From assembly GCA_029233965.1 (NCBI GenBank), contig JARGOP010000038.1, positions 1 through 45,860 on the forward strand: a stretch of DNA of 45,860 nucleotides, given 5' to 3'. The position numbers and the translations under genes were made by a program. Of this stretch, positions 43,596 through 45,860 are shown one piece after another. Every line of letters begins with the position of its first letter. Position 1 is the stretch's first letter. The notes beneath the pieces were generated by a model. It was not told the origin of the DNA. It did not search any database and saw nothing but the letters and a program-made list of their open reading frames with translations. The stretch comes from Verrucomicrobiales bacterium. Its GTDB lineage: Bacteria > Verrucomicrobiota > Verrucomicrobiia > Verrucomicrobiales > DEV007.

Positions 43596-44642
43596 ATGAA
43601 ACGAATTCATCTTTCTAAACAGATTCTTCCGGCCCTAACCGGACTCGCCATCCTCAGTGCACAGGCAGGCGAACCCATTGACTACACCAGTTCTGCAAAG
43701 AACGTCGATGTCCATAATACCCTGTGGGACCCGCATCGGGTTGACAGCCACGCACCCATCAGCGTGATGGGTGAACACACTCACGAAGCCGGGGAGTGGA
43801 TGGTTTCCTATCGCTACATGTCCATGGAGATGGGAGAGAATCGCGACGGCACCAATACATTGGCGTCACAACAGCTCTTTAACCTAGGCTTCCCGGTCGC
43901 TACCACGGAAATGACCATGGAGATGCATATGATGGGTCTGATGTATGCGCCGACCGACACTGTCACTCTCATGGCAATGACCGGTTATGAGTTCAATAAA
44001 ATGGATCATGTGACTCGTCCCGGCAGCCCCGCGCGGATGATGCGGGGTGAGACTTTTAAGATGGCAACGGAAGGCTGGGGTGACACCCAATTCGGTGCTC
44101 TCGTGAAATTTCATGACGCAAACAAACGGCGCGCTCACCTCAATCTCATGATGAGTGCCCCCACGGGAAATCTAACTGAAAAGGCCTATCCGATGCACAC
44201 AGGAACCGGGACGTGGGATCTGCTTCCCGGCGTCACCTACCTCTGGCAGGAAGGAAACATCTCAGGTGGCTCCCAACTCACGGGACGCGTTCATCTCGGT
44301 GACAACGATCTCCGCTTCGCCTACGGCGACTCTGTCGAAGGTACGAGCTGGCTCGCCTATCGTCTCACCGACTACCTGAGCGTCTCCGGCCGTCTCAGTC
44401 TCGAACACACTGCCGACATCGACGGAGTCGATGCACGTCTCACCGCTCCCTTCATGGCCCCACCGCAGGATGCCGCAAATCACGGCGGCACCTGGGCTGA
44501 GGCTGGGCTTGGTCTCAACGTCCTTGTCGGAGGTGGAAACCGGGTCGCCTTTGAGGCAGTCATGCCCTTCTATCAAGATCTCAATGGTCCACAAATGGAG
44601 CGCGACGTGATGTTCACGGCAGGATGGCAGAAAGCCTTCTGA
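43596..44642 (+). CDS. Methionine-rich outer-membrane protein, putative copper handling
   Basis: A 348-residue exported protein: signal peptide (LPALTGLAILSAQA), then SVMGEHTHEAGEWMVSYRYM, MEMGENRDGT and many alternating amphipathic strands ending in Phe (AGWQKAF), as expected for an outer-membrane barrel. Met is very dense near residues 105-160 (TEMTMEMHMMGLMYAP, LMAMTGYEFNKMDH, ARMMRGETFKMA), with His close by, a composition common in Cu(I)/Cu(II)-binding proteins. Similar barrels are annotated as transporters beside Cu-efflux genes in Bacteroidetes. With ccoI and the CDHCC protein just upstream, copper uptake or sensing at the outer membrane is the best guess. Confidence 0.78.
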   Translation: MKRIHLSKQILPALTGLAILSAQAGEPIDYTSSAKNVDVHNTLWDPHRVDSHAPISVMGEHTHEAGEWMVSYRYMSMEMGENRDGTNTLASQQLFNLGFPVATTEMTMEMHMMGLMYAPTDTVTLMAMTGYEFNKMDHVTRPGSPARMMRGETFKMATEGWGDTQFGALVKFHDANKRRAHLNLMMSAPTGNLTEKAYPMHTGTGTWDLLPGVTYLWQEGNISGGSQLTGRVHLGDNDLRFAYGDSVEGTSWLAYRLTDYLSVSGRLSLEHTADIDGVDARLTAPFMAPPQDAANHGGTWAEAGLGLNVLVGGGNRVAFEAVMPFYQDLNGPQMERDVMFTAGWQKAF

Positions 44643-44677
44643 TTGCGAGATTCTCAAATCAAAGAGCAATCAACCAG

Positions 44678-44708
44678 AGCCGTCCCTCCCCGGGGGACGG
44701 CTTTTTTT
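44678..44708 (+). terminator. Rho-independent terminator after the OMP gene
   Basis: AGCCGTCCC and GGGACGGCT form a perfect 9-base GC-rich stem with a short C/G-rich loop, followed directly by seven Ts (44702-44708). It lies 36 bases after the OMP stop codon and is the clearest terminator in the window. The truncated rtcB starts just beyond. Confidence 0.93.
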
Positions 44709-44729
44709 GTGAACAGAGATGACGGGGCG

Positions 44730-45796
44730 ATGCGTGTCCTCGACAAGTCGGTCTGGTCGAATCCTTTCCTGAGCGGACTCGAAGAGCACGCCGCGATACA
44801 CCTCGCCGATCAGGATGATGGAAATTATTTCGCCTACCTGGAAAAATCCGCGCGACCCGCGCCTTTGTTGAGGCCCTCACCGACGCGGGACACGAGAGCA
44901 TCGCCCGCGATCTTCATGACCGCGCCGGGGATCGACTCGACGACACTGACGGCGTGACATTTTTCACACTGGTAACGCACCATGGTTCACGCGGACTCGG
45001 GGCTCATCTCTACAAGCGCGGGCACAAAGCGGCGATCAAGGAAACCTCACGCATCGTCAGAGGAATTCCAAAGGCGGCAGCCTGGCTCGATACCGAAACT
45101 GAAATTGGTGCCGACTACGGGGAGGCACTCCAGAACATCGGGTGCTGGACGAAGGCCAATCATGAATCAATCCACTCGAGATTCCTCCGGTGCTTAGGCG
45201 CGTCGAAAGTGACTCATTTCGGAAACGAAGACAACTTCGTCTCGAAACGGGGTGATCAATTTCTCCACAGCAAGGGCGCCACTCCCGCCTCGAATGATGA
45301 CGAAGGACGTCCTCTCCTCGGCCTCATCCCGCTGAGCATGGCCGCCCCGATTCTGATCACGTTAGGACGAAATAATGAAGAGTTTCTCAGCTTCGCTCCG
45401 CATGGCGCGGGGCGGAATCAATCGCGCACCGCGACGATGAGGGACTTCAAGAAAGCCAACGGCGAGGTTGATGACGCTTCGGTGAAGCGGGCCATCCGCG
45501 ACGCGACGAAAGGACTCGATATCCGCTGGTACTACGGCAAGGGTGACCTCAGCGAAAGCCCGGTCGGCTACAAGCCGGCTTCTCAGGTTCGCTCCCAGAT
45601 TGAGCAGTTCGGATTGGCTGACATCGTGGCCGAAGTGACTCCCTTAGGCTGTCTCATGGCCGGTGACGGCGGGCCGCAACCATGGCGGAAAAAGGATTAT
45701 CTCGCTCCGAAACAACTGCGCCAGATCGAGCATCGGGCCGACCGGAGAAAGACACGGCAGGCAACGAGGCATTGGGAAGAGCTGGACGAGGACTGA
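44730..45796 (+). pseudogene. rtcB: RtcB-family RNA ligase, 5'-truncated and frameshifted
   Basis: RtcB joins RNA 2',3'-cyclic phosphate or 3'-phosphate to 5'-OH ends using GTP. Two frames together give the C-terminal two thirds: frame one holds LEEHAAIHLADQDDGNYFAY, then from about 44842 frame two continues KIRATRAFVEALTDAGHE, LVTHHGSRGLGAHL, KANHESIHSRF and the guanylylation motif SFAPHGAGRNQSRTA. One missing base in the A5 run at 44842-44846, or minus-one slippage there, would join them. Missing is the N-terminal part with the DxGCG metal Cys; GNHF is GNYF here, so a metal His is lost too. The coding begins right after the terminator, with ATG 44730 as the first plausible start. It is very likely a decayed gene; bases 45797-45860 show nothing further. 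Confidence 0.78.
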
Positions 45797-45860
45797 GAGC
45801 GTGGTCTTTTCAGCCTGGTTATTTCCGGGCCATCAGATTTTGTCACCGATGCGCGTGAAT

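Overview
The window is a compact stretch of a GC-rich (about 60% by eye) Gram-negative chromosome. The gene set fits a Verrucomicrobiota or, less likely, a Planctomycetota member: secreted formylglycine sulfatases with BNR, PQQ-propeller and SMP-30 neighbours, transmembrane Ser/Thr kinases with TPR tails, an FHA-cyclase, a fused CcoNO cbb3 oxidase, and a fused exonuclease-DNA ligase. The taxon is an inference, since no rRNA gene is present. Sulfatases plus an organic-solute operon suggest a marine or polysaccharide-rich habitat. Genes are tightly packed, with many 4-base ATGA stop/start overlaps and four convergent pairs separated by 12 bases or fewer.

Layout. 1-436: fragment of an RHS/YD-repeat gene (minus). 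452-5238: lipB, an FHA-cyclase, and a receptor-type Ser/Thr kinase with TPRs (plus). 5239-11952: a seven-gene minus operon built around glucosyl-3-phosphoglycerate synthase (gpgS). It also holds an M20-like protein lacking its catalytic Glu pair, a GT4 glycosyltransferase, a HAD hydrolase, a CBM9-like protein, a frameshifted LOG-family gene and an unknown protein. A second GT4 gene (12140-13372) diverges from it across a region with two dyad-symmetric sites. This looks like a glucosylglycerate or mannosylglucosylglycerate compatible-solute locus.

13385-21958 (minus): rpmE with its own terminator, then prfA, a hot-dog thioesterase, a small DMT-like membrane protein, a PaaK-like ligase, a LolD/MacB-like ATPase with a very large FtsX-type permease, and a secreted protein. 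22123-31988: a secreted sialidase-like BNR protein, two sulfatases, a PQQ-type propeller, an SMP-30 lactonase, and a fused MBL exonuclease-ATP-dependent DNA ligase.

31990-34443 (minus) encodes a transmembrane kinase homologue whose HRD Asp is His, so probably a pseudokinase. It diverges from a cbb3 oxidase operon (34782-42962): a CcoS-like protein, CcoNO, CcoQ, a monoheme CcoP, CcoG, a 52-residue CcoH-like protein, a TauE/SafE-like protein and the CcoI copper ATPase. After it come a small Cys-motif protein and a Met-rich outer-membrane protein, which together look like copper handling for the oxidase. A strong terminator at 44678-44708 ends this block. The window closes with a 5'-truncated, frameshifted rtcB.

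I see no tRNA, rRNA, CRISPR array, insertion sequence or phage gene. The most system-like unit is the solute operon with its divergent GT4 gene. The frameshifts at about 6188 and about 44842 are each consistent with loss of one base, so sequencing or assembly error must be excluded before reading them as biology.
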